DNA of 64,000 bases from Trinickia violacea (lineage in GTDB: Bacteria; Pseudomonadota; Gammaproteobacteria; Burkholderiales; Burkholderiaceae): contig NZ_CP040077.1 of NCBI RefSeq assembly GCF_005280735.1, forward strand, positions 4,030,001-4,094,000. The letters run 5' to 3'. Made by a program: the position numbers and the translations under genes. The notes beneath the pieces are model-generated. The model had not been told where the DNA came from, made no database searches, and worked only from the letters and a program-made list of their open reading frames with translations. Positions 43,744-52,081 of this stretch are shown in pieces; position 1 is the first letter of the stretch, and each line of letters begins with the position of its first letter.

Positions 43744-45789
43744 ATGAATCGTTACCCCCTCTGGAAATATGTCGTGATGGCCGTGGCGCTTGCCATCGGT
43801 CTTCTCTACACATTGCCCAATTTCTACGGCGAAGCGCCGGCGGTGCAGGTGCTGAGCGGCAAGGCGACCATCCGCCTCGATTCGTCGACGCTCACCGAAG
43901 TGGAAGCGGCGCTTGCCGCCGACAACATCAAGCCTGACGACATCACGTTCGACAACTCGCAGACCAACGCGAACATCCGCGTGCGCGTGAAGGACACCGA
44001 CACGCAATTGCGCGTGAAGGACCTGCTGCAAAAAGCGCTGAACCCCGATCCGACCGATCCGCAGTTCATCGTCGCACTGAATCTGCAAAGCGCGTCGCCG
44101 CGCTGGCTGACCGCGATCCACGCGCTGCCGATGTACCTCGGCCTCGATTTGCGCGGCGGCGTTCACTTCCTGATGCAAGTCGACATGGCGGGCGCGCTGA
44201 ACAAGCGCCTCGACTCCGACGCGTCGGATGCGCGCACCTTCCTGCGCGACAAGAACATCCGCGACGGCGGCGTCAATCGCGTCGGCCAGTCGGTGGTCAT
44301 CAATTTCGCCGACCAGAACGTCGCCGATACCGCCCGCCAGCAGCTCTCCACGAACATCAGCGAGCTCCAGTGGGCAACCCAGCCCGCTCCGGGCGGCGGC
44401 TTCCAGGTCGTCGGCACGTTCACGCCGGCCGAGCAAAAGGCCGCAGAGGACGCGGCGGTCAAGCAGAACATCACGACGCTGCACAACCGGGTCAACGAAC
44501 TCGGCGTGTCGGAGCCGGTGATCCAGCAGCAAGGCGCCGACCGCATCGTCGTCGAGCTGCCGGGCGTGCAAGACACCGCGAAGGCGAAGGACATCATCGG
44601 CCGCACGGCGACGCTCGAAGCGCGCCTCGCCGACCCGGTCAACACCTACCTCACGAACCCGAACGATCCGGTGCCCCCGGGCGACGAAGCGTTCAAGGAA
44701 GCCAACGGCCTGACGGTGCTGCTGCGCAAGCAAGTGATCTTCACCGGCGACAGCATCATCGACGCGTCGGCCGGCTTCGACGAGCACAACCGTCCGTCGG
44801 TCAACATCCGCCTCAACTCGGCGGGCGGCCGCGCGGTGCGCTCGGTCTCGCGCGACAACATCGGCAAGCCGATGGCGATGGTGCTGTTCGAAAAGGGCAA
44901 GGGCCAGGTGCTGACGGTCGCGACGATCCAGTCGGAGCTCGGCGACCGCTTCCAGATCACGGGCCAGCCGACGGCGCAATCGGCCGCCGACCTCGCGCTG
45001 CTGCTGCGCGCCGGTTCGCTCGCCGCGCCGATGGACATCATCGAGGAACGCACGATCGGCCCGAGCCTCGGCGCCGACAACATCCACAAGGGCTTCGATT
45101 CGGTCGTCTACGGCTTTGCCGCGATCGCCGTCTTCATGACCGCGTACTACATGCTGTTCGGCCTGGTGTCGGTGATCGGGCTGTCGGTGAACCTGCTGCT
45201 GCTGGTCGCGATCCTCTCGCTGATGCAGGCCACGCTGACGCTGCCGGGCATTGCCGCTATCGCGCTCGCGCTCGGCATGGCGATCGACGCGAACGTGCTG
45301 ATCAACGAGCGCGTGCGCGAAGAACTGCGCAACGGCGCGTCGCCGCAGCTCGCGATCCAGAACGGCTACGCGCACGCCTGGGCGACGATTCTCGACTCGA
45401 ACGTGACGACGCTGATCGCCGGTCTCGCGCTGCTTGCGTTCGGCTCCGGACCGGTGCGCGGCTTCGCGATCGTGCACTGCATCGGCATTCTGACGTCGAT
45501 GTTCTCGGCGGTGTTCTTCTCGCGCGGTCTCGTGAACCTCTGGTACGGCGGCAAGAAGAAGCTGAAGACGCTCGCGATCGGCCAGGTGTGGAAGCCGGCC
45601 ACCGTCGAAGCCGGTGCCTATCTGGGTGCGGACAGCGCAGTCGATAGCGCCACCGACACCGGCCGCGCCGTGAAGGCGGCGAGCAAGCCGTCGGCGGCCC
45701 CGGCACGCGCGGGCAAGCCGGCGTTGCGCCGCCGTTCGCAACCGGGCCAACCCAACGTTTCGCCCAAGAAGCCGGATTCGTCCCGCTGA
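43744..45789 (+). CDS. secD: Protein translocase subunit SecD
   Basis: Uses the proton gradient to drive late steps of Sec export. The 681 residues are longer than E. coli SecD (615). Topology is one N-terminal helix (about 10-28), a large periplasmic P1 region with LGLDLRGGVHFLMQVD (about 130-145) and LPGVQDTAKAKDIIGRTATLEAR, then five C-terminal helices with GMAIDANVLINERVREEL (about 513-530). The last about 55 residues are a basic, Ala/Pro/Ser-rich cytoplasmic tail not found in E. coli. secF starts 15 bp after the stop. Confidence 0.97.
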   Translation: MNRYPLWKYVVMAVALAIGLLYTLPNFYGEAPAVQVLSGKATIRLDSSTLTEVEAALAADNIKPDDITFDNSQTNANIRVRVKDTDTQLRVKDLLQKALNPDPTDPQFIVALNLQSASPRWLTAIHALPMYLGLDLRGGVHFLMQVDMAGALNKRLDSDASDARTFLRDKNIRDGGVNRVGQSVVINFADQNVADTARQQLSTNISELQWATQPAPGGGFQVVGTFTPAEQKAAEDAAVKQNITTLHNRVNELGVSEPVIQQQGADRIVVELPGVQDTAKAKDIIGRTATLEARLADPVNTYLTNPNDPVPPGDEAFKEANGLTVLLRKQVIFTGDSIIDASAGFDEHNRPSVNIRLNSAGGRAVRSVSRDNIGKPMAMVLFEKGKGQVLTVATIQSELGDRFQITGQPTAQSAADLALLLRAGSLAAPMDIIEERTIGPSLGADNIHKGFDSVVYGFAAIAVFMTAYYMLFGLVSVIGLSVNLLLLVAILSLMQATLTLPGIAAIALALGMAIDANVLINERVREELRNGASPQLAIQNGYAHAWATILDSNVTTLIAGLALLAFGSGPVRGFAIVHCIGILTSMFSAVFFSRGLVNLWYGGKKKLKTLAIGQVWKPATVEAGAYLGADSAVDSATDTGRAVKAASKPSAAPARAGKPALRRRSQPGQPNVSPKKPDSSR

Positions 45790-45804
45790 GTTCCGGAGAA
45801 GAAC

Positions 45805-46755
45805 ATGGAATTTTTCCGCATCCATAAAGACATTCCGTTCATGCAGCGCGCGTTGATCTTCAACGCGATCTCGTTCCTGACGTTCATTGCGGCAGTGTTT
45901 TTCCTGCTGCATCGCGGGCTGCATCTTTCGGTGGAGTTCACGGGCGGCACCGTCGTCGAGGTGCAGTATCCGGAGGCCGCGAAGCTCGAGCCGGTGCGCT
46001 CGACGCTCGGTACGCTCGGCTACCCGGACGCGCTCGTGCAGAACTTCGGCACGTCGCGCGACGTGCTGATCCGCCTGCCGCTGAAAGCCGGCCTGACGTC
46101 CGCGCAGCAAAGCGATCAGGTGATGACGGGGTTGAAGGCGCAGAACGCGCAGGTGCAGCTGCAGCGCGTCGAGTTCGTCGGTCCGCAGGTCGGCAAGGAA
46201 CTCGTCACCAATGGCCTGCTCGCGCTCGCGTGCGTGGTGATCGGCATCGTCATCTACCTGTCGGTCCGCTTCGAATGGAAGTACGCGGTCGCCGGCATCA
46301 TCGCGAACTTGCACGACGTCGTGATCATTCTCGGCTTCTTCGCGTACTTCCAGTGGGAGTTCTCGCTGTCGGTGCTGGCGGCCGTGCTCGCGGTGCTCGG
46401 CTATTCGGTGAACGAATCGGTCGTGATCTTCGACCGGATTCGCGAGACGTTCCGCCGCGAACGCAAGATGTCGGTGACGGAAGTCATCAACCACGCGATC
46501 ACGAGCACGATTTCGCGGACCATCATCACGCACGGCAGCACGCAGATGATGGTGCTGTCGATGTTCTTCTTCGGCGGCCCGACGCTGCACTACTTCGCCC
46601 TGGCGCTGACGGTCGGCATCTGCTTCGGCATCTACTCGTCGGTGTTCGTGGCGGCGGCGCTGGCGATGTGGCTCGGCGTGAAGCGCGAAGATCTGCTCAA
46701 GGAAAAGAAGACCCAGCACGATCCGAACGATCCCAACGCGGGCGCCCAAGTTTGA
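45805..46755 (+). CDS. secF: Protein translocase subunit SecF
   Basis: SecD partner in the RND-like SecDF complex. The 316-residue protein has an N-terminal helix (about 16-35) and the periplasmic P4 domain starting HLSVEFTGGTVVEVQYP. Five further helices follow, including the conserved GYSVNESVVIFDRIRETFRRER (about 200-221) and ITHGSTQMMVLSMFFFGGPTLHYFALALTVG. It ends the queA-tgt-yajC-secD-secF series. Confidence 0.97.
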   Translation: MEFFRIHKDIPFMQRALIFNAISFLTFIAAVFFLLHRGLHLSVEFTGGTVVEVQYPEAAKLEPVRSTLGTLGYPDALVQNFGTSRDVLIRLPLKAGLTSAQQSDQVMTGLKAQNAQVQLQRVEFVGPQVGKELVTNGLLALACVVIGIVIYLSVRFEWKYAVAGIIANLHDVVIILGFFAYFQWEFSLSVLAAVLAVLGYSVNESVVIFDRIRETFRRERKMSVTEVINHAITSTISRTIITHGSTQMMVLSMFFFGGPTLHYFALALTVGICFGIYSSVFVAAALAMWLGVKREDLLKEKKTQHDPNDPNAGAQV

Positions 46756-46828
46756 TGCTCGGGCCCTGGCGTCGAATGCGATGCTGAAGGTGCTCGCCGT
46801 GGGCCTGAAGTAAGAGCTCTGCATGGGG

Positions 46829-46858
46829 CCGGAGTCAGTGCTGAAGCACTAACTCCGG
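46829..46858 (-). repeat. REP-like palindromic repeat, copy 2
   Basis: CCGGAGT (46829-46835), one mismatch, AGTGCT (46837-46842), GA, AGCACT (46845-46850), one mismatch, ACTCCGG (46852-46858). Architecture and core match copy 1 at 41737. Read on the minus strand it shares GAGTTAG-GCTTCAGC with that copy. It lies between secF and the bidirectional terminator. Confidence 0.65.
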
Positions 46859-46888
46859 TCGACAGCTAAAGCGCTAACTCCGATCGAC
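46859..46888 (-). repeat. REP-like repeat, partial copy 3
   Basis: Directly abuts copy 2. On the minus strand it reads GTCGATCGGAGTTAGCGCTT followed by TAGC, very close to copy 1 (GTCGATCAGAGTTAGCGCTT). Only one arm of the palindrome is kept. Confidence 0.55.
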
Positions 46889-46892
46889 AAAG

Positions 46893-46925
46893 AAAAGGCC
46901 GGTTCGAATGTGAACCGGCCTTTTT
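46893..46925. terminator. Bidirectional terminator between secF and yceI
   Basis: AAAAGGCCGGTTC (46893-46905) and GAACCGGCCTTTT (46912-46924) form a perfect 13-bp stem with a 6-nt loop. It has an A-run on one side and a T-run on the other, so it can end transcription from both convergent units (secF on plus, yceI on minus). Confidence 0.92.
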
Positions 46926-46995
46926 GTTTGTCCGCACTTCGGCGTGACGCTCGCCGCGAATTCCCGGCAAGGACGCCGGAAATAGCACGCCCAGC

Positions 46996-47574
46996 TTACT
47001 GCTTGATGCCTTCGGCCTGAATGTTCAGCTTGGTCACCATGCTGAAACCGTACTTGCTGCCGAAGTCCATGCCCCAATCCGCGCGGTTGAACTCGCCACT
47101 CGCTTCGACGCCGCAGTCTTCTTTCTTGAGCATCGGGTGCATGATGCACTTGAACGATTCGATCTTCAGATTCAGCGGCTTGGTCACGCCGTGCATCGTC
47201 AGCGAGCCGACCACTTCGGACGGCGTGTCGCCGTCGAACTTGATCGACGTGCCCTTGTAGGTCACCGCCGGGTACTTCGCGACGTCGAAGAACGCATCGG
47301 TGCGCAGGTGATCGTCGAGCTTCGTGTTGCCGGTCTGGATCGACGCCGGATCGACGGTCACGTCGACGGTGCCCGTCTTCGCTGCGCGATCGAGCGTCAC
47401 GGTGCCGCTCGACTTCGTGAACTTGCCGCGCCAGATCGAGACGCCGCCCATGTGGTCGGCCTCGAAGCTCGGGAAGGTATGGTTCGGATCGAGCTGGTAG
47501 GTGTCGGCGGCAAACGCACCGAACGACATCGACGAAGCCAGCACTCCAACGGCAATCAACAGGTTCTTTTTCAA
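46996..47574 (-). CDS. YceI family periplasmic lipid-binding protein (1)
   Basis: A 192-residue exported protein with a signal peptide (MKKNLLIAVGVLASSMSFGAFA, cut after AFA). It then has the YceI lipocalin-like barrel: YQLDPNHTFPSFEADHMGGVSIWRGKF at the start, TVDPASIQTGNTKLDDHLRTDAFFDVAKYPAVTYKG in the middle. It has two cysteines near the C-terminus (Cys-x8-Cys, CIMHPMLKKEDC) that could form a disulfide. YceI proteins bind polyisoprenoid lipids. Last gene of a cytochrome b561-yceI-yceI unit. Confidence 0.92.
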   Translation of the reverse strand: MKKNLLIAVGVLASSMSFGAFAADTYQLDPNHTFPSFEADHMGGVSIWRGKFTKSSGTVTLDRAAKTGTVDVTVDPASIQTGNTKLDDHLRTDAFFDVAKYPAVTYKGTSIKFDGDTPSEVVGSLTMHGVTKPLNLKIESFKCIMHPMLKKEDCGVEASGEFNRADWGMDFGSKYGFSMVTKLNIQAEGIKQ

Positions 47575-47625
47575 ATCATTCTCCTAAAGCGCGCCGCCCG
47601 CGCGGGCGGCAGTATCAAAACGAAA

Positions 47626-48201
47626 TCAACGTTTGGCGGTGACGAGGTGAAATTTGATCGCGACTTCGTCGGCCACGGTCGACGTATCCTTCCATTCCCC
47701 CGTGCCGATATCGAATTGCAGGCGCTTGATCGGCAGCGTGCCGTCGAAAACCTGCGTCGCGCCTTGCTGCGTGACCGTCACCGGCACGGTGAGCGTCTGC
47801 GACTTGCCCTTGATCGTCAGCTTGCCGGTCACGTTGAACTGGGTGCCGCCCACCGGCGCGATCGCGCTCGAGACGAACGTGGCGGTCGGATAGGTCTTCG
47901 CATCGAACCAATCCTTGCCGGCCACCTGATCGTTGTAGCTCGGGTCGCCGAGATCGTAGCTGCCGGTGTCGACGGTGATCTGCGCGCTGCCCGCCGCCGG
48001 CTTGGCCGGATCGAAGCTCACCTGCGCCGAGAACTTCTTGAAGGTGCCTTCCACAGGCACGTTCATCTGCTTGGACGTCGCGGTGATCGTGCTCTTGGCC
48101 AGGTCGACCTGGGCGAAGGCACTGCCCGCGGCGACCAGCGATGTCGCGGCGAACGCGGCCAGCAGGTAGCGGGAAAGATGACGAGGCAGCGAGGCTTTCA
48201 T
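47626..48201 (-). CDS. YceI family periplasmic protein (2)
   Basis: A 191-residue paralogue of the next gene. Signal peptide about 1-30 (LLAAFAATSLVAAGSAFA), then the YceI barrel: VDLAKSTITATSKQMNVPVEGTFKKF, GSYDLGDPSYNDQVAGKDWFDAKTYPTATF and KLTIKGKSQTLTVPVTV. It lacks the cysteine pair of its neighbour. ATG 48201 was chosen for the signal peptide; the frame stays open upstream through the cytochrome gene but that is a shadow. It starts 8 bp after the cytochrome b561 stop. Confidence 0.92.
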   Translation of the reverse strand: MKASLPRHLSRYLLAAFAATSLVAAGSAFAQVDLAKSTITATSKQMNVPVEGTFKKFSAQVSFDPAKPAAGSAQITVDTGSYDLGDPSYNDQVAGKDWFDAKTYPTATFVSSAIAPVGGTQFNVTGKLTIKGKSQTLTVPVTVTQQGATQVFDGTLPIKRLQFDIGTGEWKDTSTVADEVAIKFHLVTAKR

Positions 48202-48209
48202 GGTTATCC

Positions 48210-48767
48210 TTATTTGAGGAAAGGGATCATGCGGGCGAGCAGCCCGTCGCGATCGAGCCACTGATGCTTGACGGCCCCCGCGACGTGCAGCGCGACGAGC
48301 CCGAGCAGGCTGTAGTTGAGCGCGACGTGCACCGCCTTGAGGATGACCTTGAGCTCCGGATTCGGCGCGATGATGCGCGGCAGCGGCACGATGCCGAGAT
48401 AGACGACCGGGATATTGGCCGCCGAGCTGTACAGATAGCCCGACGCCGGAATCGCGATCATCAGCACGTAGAGCAGCACATGGACGAGGTTCGCGGCCAC
48501 TTTTTGCCAGTGCGGCATGCGGCGCGGCATCGCGGGCCCAGCATGGGTTGCACGCCACAGGATGCGCAGCACGGCGAGCGCGAACACGGTGCAGCCGATC
48601 CACTTGTGCCACGAGAAATATTTGAGCTTGGTGGGCGTGAAGCCGGGGATGCCGGTCATCACCCAGCCGAGCGCAAAGCCGCAGACGATCAAGAGCGCGA
48701 TCAGCCAGTGCAACGCGATAGCGGTGCGCGTGTAGGACTCGGACTCGGCGAACGTGGGTTGTGTCAT
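48210..48767 (-). CDS. Cytochrome b561 family membrane protein
   Basis: A 185-residue di-heme, four-helix inner-membrane protein. Hydrophobic helices lie near 13-33, 48-66, 88-110 and 143-165. Candidate heme histidines are in RTAIALHWLIALL, FSWHKWIGCTVF, HVLLYVLMIAIP and ALHVAGAVKHQW. The family moves electrons between quinols and acceptors such as superoxide (CybB/YodB). The cytochrome b561-yceI pairing is a known arrangement, suggesting an isoprenoid-quinone link; that link is inference. Confidence 0.9.
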   Translation of the reverse strand: MTQPTFAESESYTRTAIALHWLIALLIVCGFALGWVMTGIPGFTPTKLKYFSWHKWIGCTVFALAVLRILWRATHAGPAMPRRMPHWQKVAANLVHVLLYVLMIAIPASGYLYSSAANIPVVYLGIVPLPRIIAPNPELKVILKAVHVALNYSLLGLVALHVAGAVKHQWLDRDGLLARMIPFLK

Positions 48768-49096
48768 GGAAGGCGCAGCGGGTACTTAGGCGGTAAATAA
48801 GCGGTAAACGAATCGGCCAGCGCAATTGTTCCGTACGTGCATGGCAGGCTCTACGGGCGCCATCCTAACTCAAGCAAGAAAAACCGACAGATGCGGGCGG
48901 CAAGAATTTCCGACCCGATGGGCCGCCCAGGCGATTCGGAATGACAAAGGTAATTCTAGAAAACTGACCCAAAGCAGTCTGACCGACCGCGTCGAAACGT
49001 TCCCGCGCCACACCATTTGGTACCATTGGCGCGGGTTCCAGCCAGATAGCATGTGCGTCGCCCGCCGCGCGGCTCAACAAGCGGACACTAGTGCCT
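48768..49096. other. Divergent intergenic region, with a 9-bp inverted repeat
   Basis: About 330 bp between the cytochrome b561 gene (minus) and the pqi operon (plus). No gene is seen. CCCGCGCCA (49002-49010) and TGGCGCGGG (49027-49035) form a perfect inverted repeat around a 16-bp AT-richer spacer, a possible operator or hairpin 60 bp before pqiA. Confidence 0.5.
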
Positions 49097-49741
49097 ATGA
49101 AACGAACCGATCTGATTGCATGCCATGAATGCGACGCACTGTTGCACAAACCGCGTTTAAGCAAAAAGATGAGCGCGCGCTGCCCACGGTGCGGCGCGAC
49201 GCTTTACCGAAGCAGCTCGATCCATCTCGAGCGCATCTGCGCCGTCACCCTCGGCGCGCTGATCACGTTCCTGATCGCCCAGTCGTTTCCCATCGTCGAA
49301 CTCGAGATCAACGGCATCACGTCGAAGACCACGTTGATCGGCGCGCTGGCCGCGCTGTGGAGCGAAAACATGGAGATCGTCGCGATCGTCGTGTTCTGCT
49401 CGACCATCCTCTTCCCGCTGACCGAGCTGCTCGCGCTGCTCTACGTGTTGATCCCGATCCGCGCGGGGTTCGTGCCGCCCGGCTTCAACCGGGTCCTGCG
49501 GGCGATTCAATTCGTGCGGCCCTGGGGGATGATCGAAGTGCTCATGCTCGGCATCCTGATTACCGTCGTCAAAATGCTGAGCCTCGCGCGCGTCATCCCC
49601 GAAGCCTCGCTCTTCGCGTTCGGCGCGCTCACGCTGATGTTCGCCGTCGTCGTGATGTTCGACCCGCGCACGCTGTGGGACATCGCCGATACGCTCCCCC
49701 GTCGCCGCGCACTCGAACAGAGTGCCCGCCACACTAGCTGA
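49097..49741 (+). CDS. PqiA-type membrane protein (first half)
   Basis: A 214-residue single PqiA domain. A zinc-ribbon-like start has Cys9/Cys12 (CHEC) and Cys29/Cys32 (CPRC). Four hydrophobic helices follow (about 46-66, 88-115, 138-160, 170-190) with the PWGMIEVLMLGI motif. E. coli PqiA has two such domains in one chain; here they are separate genes. An in-frame GTG at 49091 is an alternative start. PqiABC carries lipid between inner and outer membranes. The second half follows after 8 bp. Confidence 0.9.
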   Translation: MKRTDLIACHECDALLHKPRLSKKMSARCPRCGATLYRSSSIHLERICAVTLGALITFLIAQSFPIVELEINGITSKTTLIGALAALWSENMEIVAIVVFCSTILFPLTELLALLYVLIPIRAGFVPPGFNRVLRAIQFVRPWGMIEVLMLGILITVVKMLSLARVIPEASLFAFGALTLMFAVVVMFDPRTLWDIADTLPRRRALEQSARHTS

Positions 49742-49749
49742 AATCGACC

Positions 49750-50418
49750 ATGACCTATATCACCGCGGCCAAGGCCGGTTTTATCGCTTGCCATGCGTGC
49801 GGCAATGTCGACGAGCGCGTCACGCCTTCCGCCCACCCCGGCGGCGGCAAGCACGAGCACGCGCCGCCGCAGCGCTGCTCGCGCTGCGGCTCGCCGCTCC
49901 ACCAGCGCAACTTCGACAGCATCCCGCGCACCTGGGCGTTGCTGATCGCCGCGGCGCTGCTCTATATTCCGGCGAACCTGCTGCCGATCATGCACACGTC
50001 GTCGCTCGTCGGCAGCCAGGACGACACGATCATGAGCGGCGTCGTCTTCTTCTGGACCTCGGGCGACTGGCCGCTCGCGATCATCATCTTCATCGCGAGC
50101 ATCCTCGTGCCGATGCTCAAGCTCGCCGTGCTGACGCTGCTCACCATCACGGCGCAGCGCCGTTCGCCGTGGCGGCCGCTGCAGCGCACGAAGCTCTATC
50201 GGCTCGTCGAGAGCATCGGCCGCTGGTCGATGCTCGACGTGTTCGTGATCACGCTCACCGTCGCGCTCGTGCGCTTCAAATCGCTCGCCGTCATCACGGC
50301 CGGCTGGGGAGCGCTCGCCTTCGCGGCGGTGGTCGTGCTGACGATGATCGCCTCGATGCAATTCGACCCTCGGCTTATCTGGGACAACGTAGAACATTCA
50401 GGACAACACGATGAATAG
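49750..50418 (+). CDS. pqiA: PqiA-type membrane protein (second half)
   Basis: A 222-residue PqiA domain matching the second half of E. coli PqiA. It has zinc-ribbon cysteines Cys14/Cys17 (CHAC) and Cys43/Cys46 (CSRC) and four helices. Conserved segments are IPRTWALLIAAALLYIPANLLPIM and GRWSMLDVFVITLTVALVRF. Its last 8 bases overlap the pqiB start, so translation is probably coupled. Confidence 0.93.
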   Translation: MTYITAAKAGFIACHACGNVDERVTPSAHPGGGKHEHAPPQRCSRCGSPLHQRNFDSIPRTWALLIAAALLYIPANLLPIMHTSSLVGSQDDTIMSGVVFFWTSGDWPLAIIIFIASILVPMLKLAVLTLLTITAQRRSPWRPLQRTKLYRLVESIGRWSMLDVFVITLTVALVRFKSLAVITAGWGALAFAAVVVLTMIASMQFDPRLIWDNVEHSGQHDE

Positions 50419-52081
50419 CCCGCAAGGACCGACTCGCGACCCTCTTTCCGGGCCCGAATCCGGCCATTCCGGCGGCGGCTCCGGCCTGCCGCCCGATATC
50501 CCCGATCCGGTCCAAGTCCCAGGAAGCAAGTGGCTGCCGTCGCTCGTCTGGCTGATTCCGCTGATTGCGGCGCTGATCGGCGTGGCGCTCGTCGTCAAGG
50601 CGGTCGTGGACCGCGGCCCGACGATCACGATCAGCTTCTCGAGCGCCGAAGGGCTCGAGCCGGGCGGCAAGACGAAGGTCAAGTACAAGGACGTCGACAT
50701 CGGCTCGGTGAGAACGATCACGCTGTCGAAGGACCGCTCGCGCGTCTTCGTCGAAGTGCAGTTGACCAAGGAGGCCGAGAACTTCGCGGTCAAGGACACG
50801 CGCTTCTGGGTCGTGCGTCCGCGCATCGGCACGAGTGGCGTGTCGGGTCTCAACACGCTGCTCTCGGGCGCGTATATCGGCGTCGACGCGGGCAAGTCGA
50901 CCGAGGGTGAAACCGACTTCACCGGACTCGAAACGCCGCCCGCCGTGACCGGCGATCAGAAGGGCCACCAGTACACCCTGCGCGGCGAATCGCTCGGCTC
51001 GATCGACATCGGCTCGCCCGTGTTCTACCGGCGCGTGCAAGTCGGCCAGGTGGTGAGCTTCTCGCTCGACAAGGACGGCACCGGCGTCACCATCGGCGTC
51101 TTCGTCAACGCGCCGTACGATCAGTACGTCGGCACCAACTCGCGCTGGTGGCATGCGAGCGGCGTCGACCTGCGCCTCGACTCGAGCGGCCTGAAGCTCA
51201 ACACGCAATCGCTCGCGACGGTGATCGTCGGCGGCCTCGCGTTCCAGTCACCGCCGGGGCAGGCGGTGGGAGAGCCGGCGCCTGTCAACACCGTGTTCCG
51301 GCTGTCGGCCGACGAAAGCTTCGCGATGCGCGAGCCGGACGGTCCGGCGCTCACGGTCATCATGAAGTTCAACCAGTCGCTGCGCGGGCTCTCGCCGGGC
51401 GCAACGGTCGATTTCCGCGGCATCGTGCTCGGCGAAGTGACGAGCATCGGGGTCGACTACGATCCGAAGGCGCGCGATTTCACGATGCCCGTGACGATGA
51501 ACCTGTACCCCGACCGCCTGGGCCGGCGCTTCCGCGAATCGGTTCAAAGCGGCGGCACGGCGGCCGGCAAGGAGCTGCTGAAGGCGCTCGTCGCGCATGG
51601 CCTGCGCGGTCAGCTGCGCACCGGCAACTTGCTGACGAGCCAGCTTTATGTCGCGCTCGACATGTTCCCGAAGGCGCCGGCAGCGACGGTGGACTTGGAG
51701 CGCACGCCGCTCGAGCTGCCGACCGTGCCGAACACGCTCGACGAGCTGCAGCTGCAAGTCGCGGACATCGCGAAGAAACTCGATCAGGTGCCGTTCGATC
51801 AAATCGGCTCCAACCTCAACAGTGCGCTGAAGAACGCGGACAAGCTCTTCAAGCAGCTCGACGCGCAAGTCGTGCCGCAGGCACGCGACACGCTGGCGGC
51901 CGCGAAGCAGACGTTCGGCGCCGCCGAGGCCACGCTGCAGCAGGATTCGCCGCTGCAGTCGGATGTTCATCAGGCGCTCACCGAGCTCACGCGCACGCTG
52001 CAATCGCTGAATGCGCTGTCCGATTATCTGGAACGGCACCCCGAGTCGCTGCTGCGCGGCAAACCAGGAGATAAACCATGA
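50411..52081 (+). CDS. pqiB: Intermembrane transport protein PqiB (MCE domains)
   Basis: A 556-residue protein anchored by one N-terminal helix (about 40-60, SLVWLIPLIAALIGVALVVKAVV). It has MlaD/MCE domains (about 65-155, 180-245 and 305-400, e.g. GLEPGGKTKVKYKDVDIGSV and GSIDIGSPVFYRRVQVGQV). A long C-terminal helix follows (about 430-545). In E. coli PqiB forms a hexameric tube across the periplasm. The start overlaps pqiA and the stop overlaps pqiC (ATGA), marking a tight operon. Confidence 0.95.
   Translation: MNSPQGPTRDPLSGPESGHSGGGSGLPPDIPDPVQVPGSKWLPSLVWLIPLIAALIGVALVVKAVVDRGPTITISFSSAEGLEPGGKTKVKYKDVDIGSVRTITLSKDRSRVFVEVQLTKEAENFAVKDTRFWVVRPRIGTSGVSGLNTLLSGAYIGVDAGKSTEGETDFTGLETPPAVTGDQKGHQYTLRGESLGSIDIGSPVFYRRVQVGQVVSFSLDKDGTGVTIGVFVNAPYDQYVGTNSRWWHASGVDLRLDSSGLKLNTQSLATVIVGGLAFQSPPGQAVGEPAPVNTVFRLSADESFAMREPDGPALTVIMKFNQSLRGLSPGATVDFRGIVLGEVTSIGVDYDPKARDFTMPVTMNLYPDRLGRRFRESVQSGGTAAGKELLKALVAHGLRGQLRTGNLLTSQLYVALDMFPKAPAATVDLERTPLELPTVPNTLDELQLQVADIAKKLDQVPFDQIGSNLNSALKNADKLFKQLDAQVVPQARDTLAAAKQTFGAAEATLQQDSPLQSDVHQALTELTRTLQSLNALSDYLERHPESLLRGKPGDKP

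Noticed and set aside
43714..46824. 1036-codon open frame antisense to secD-secF
   Set aside because: Extremely Arg/His/Ala-rich mirror translation of secDF; no domain and no ribosome-binding site.
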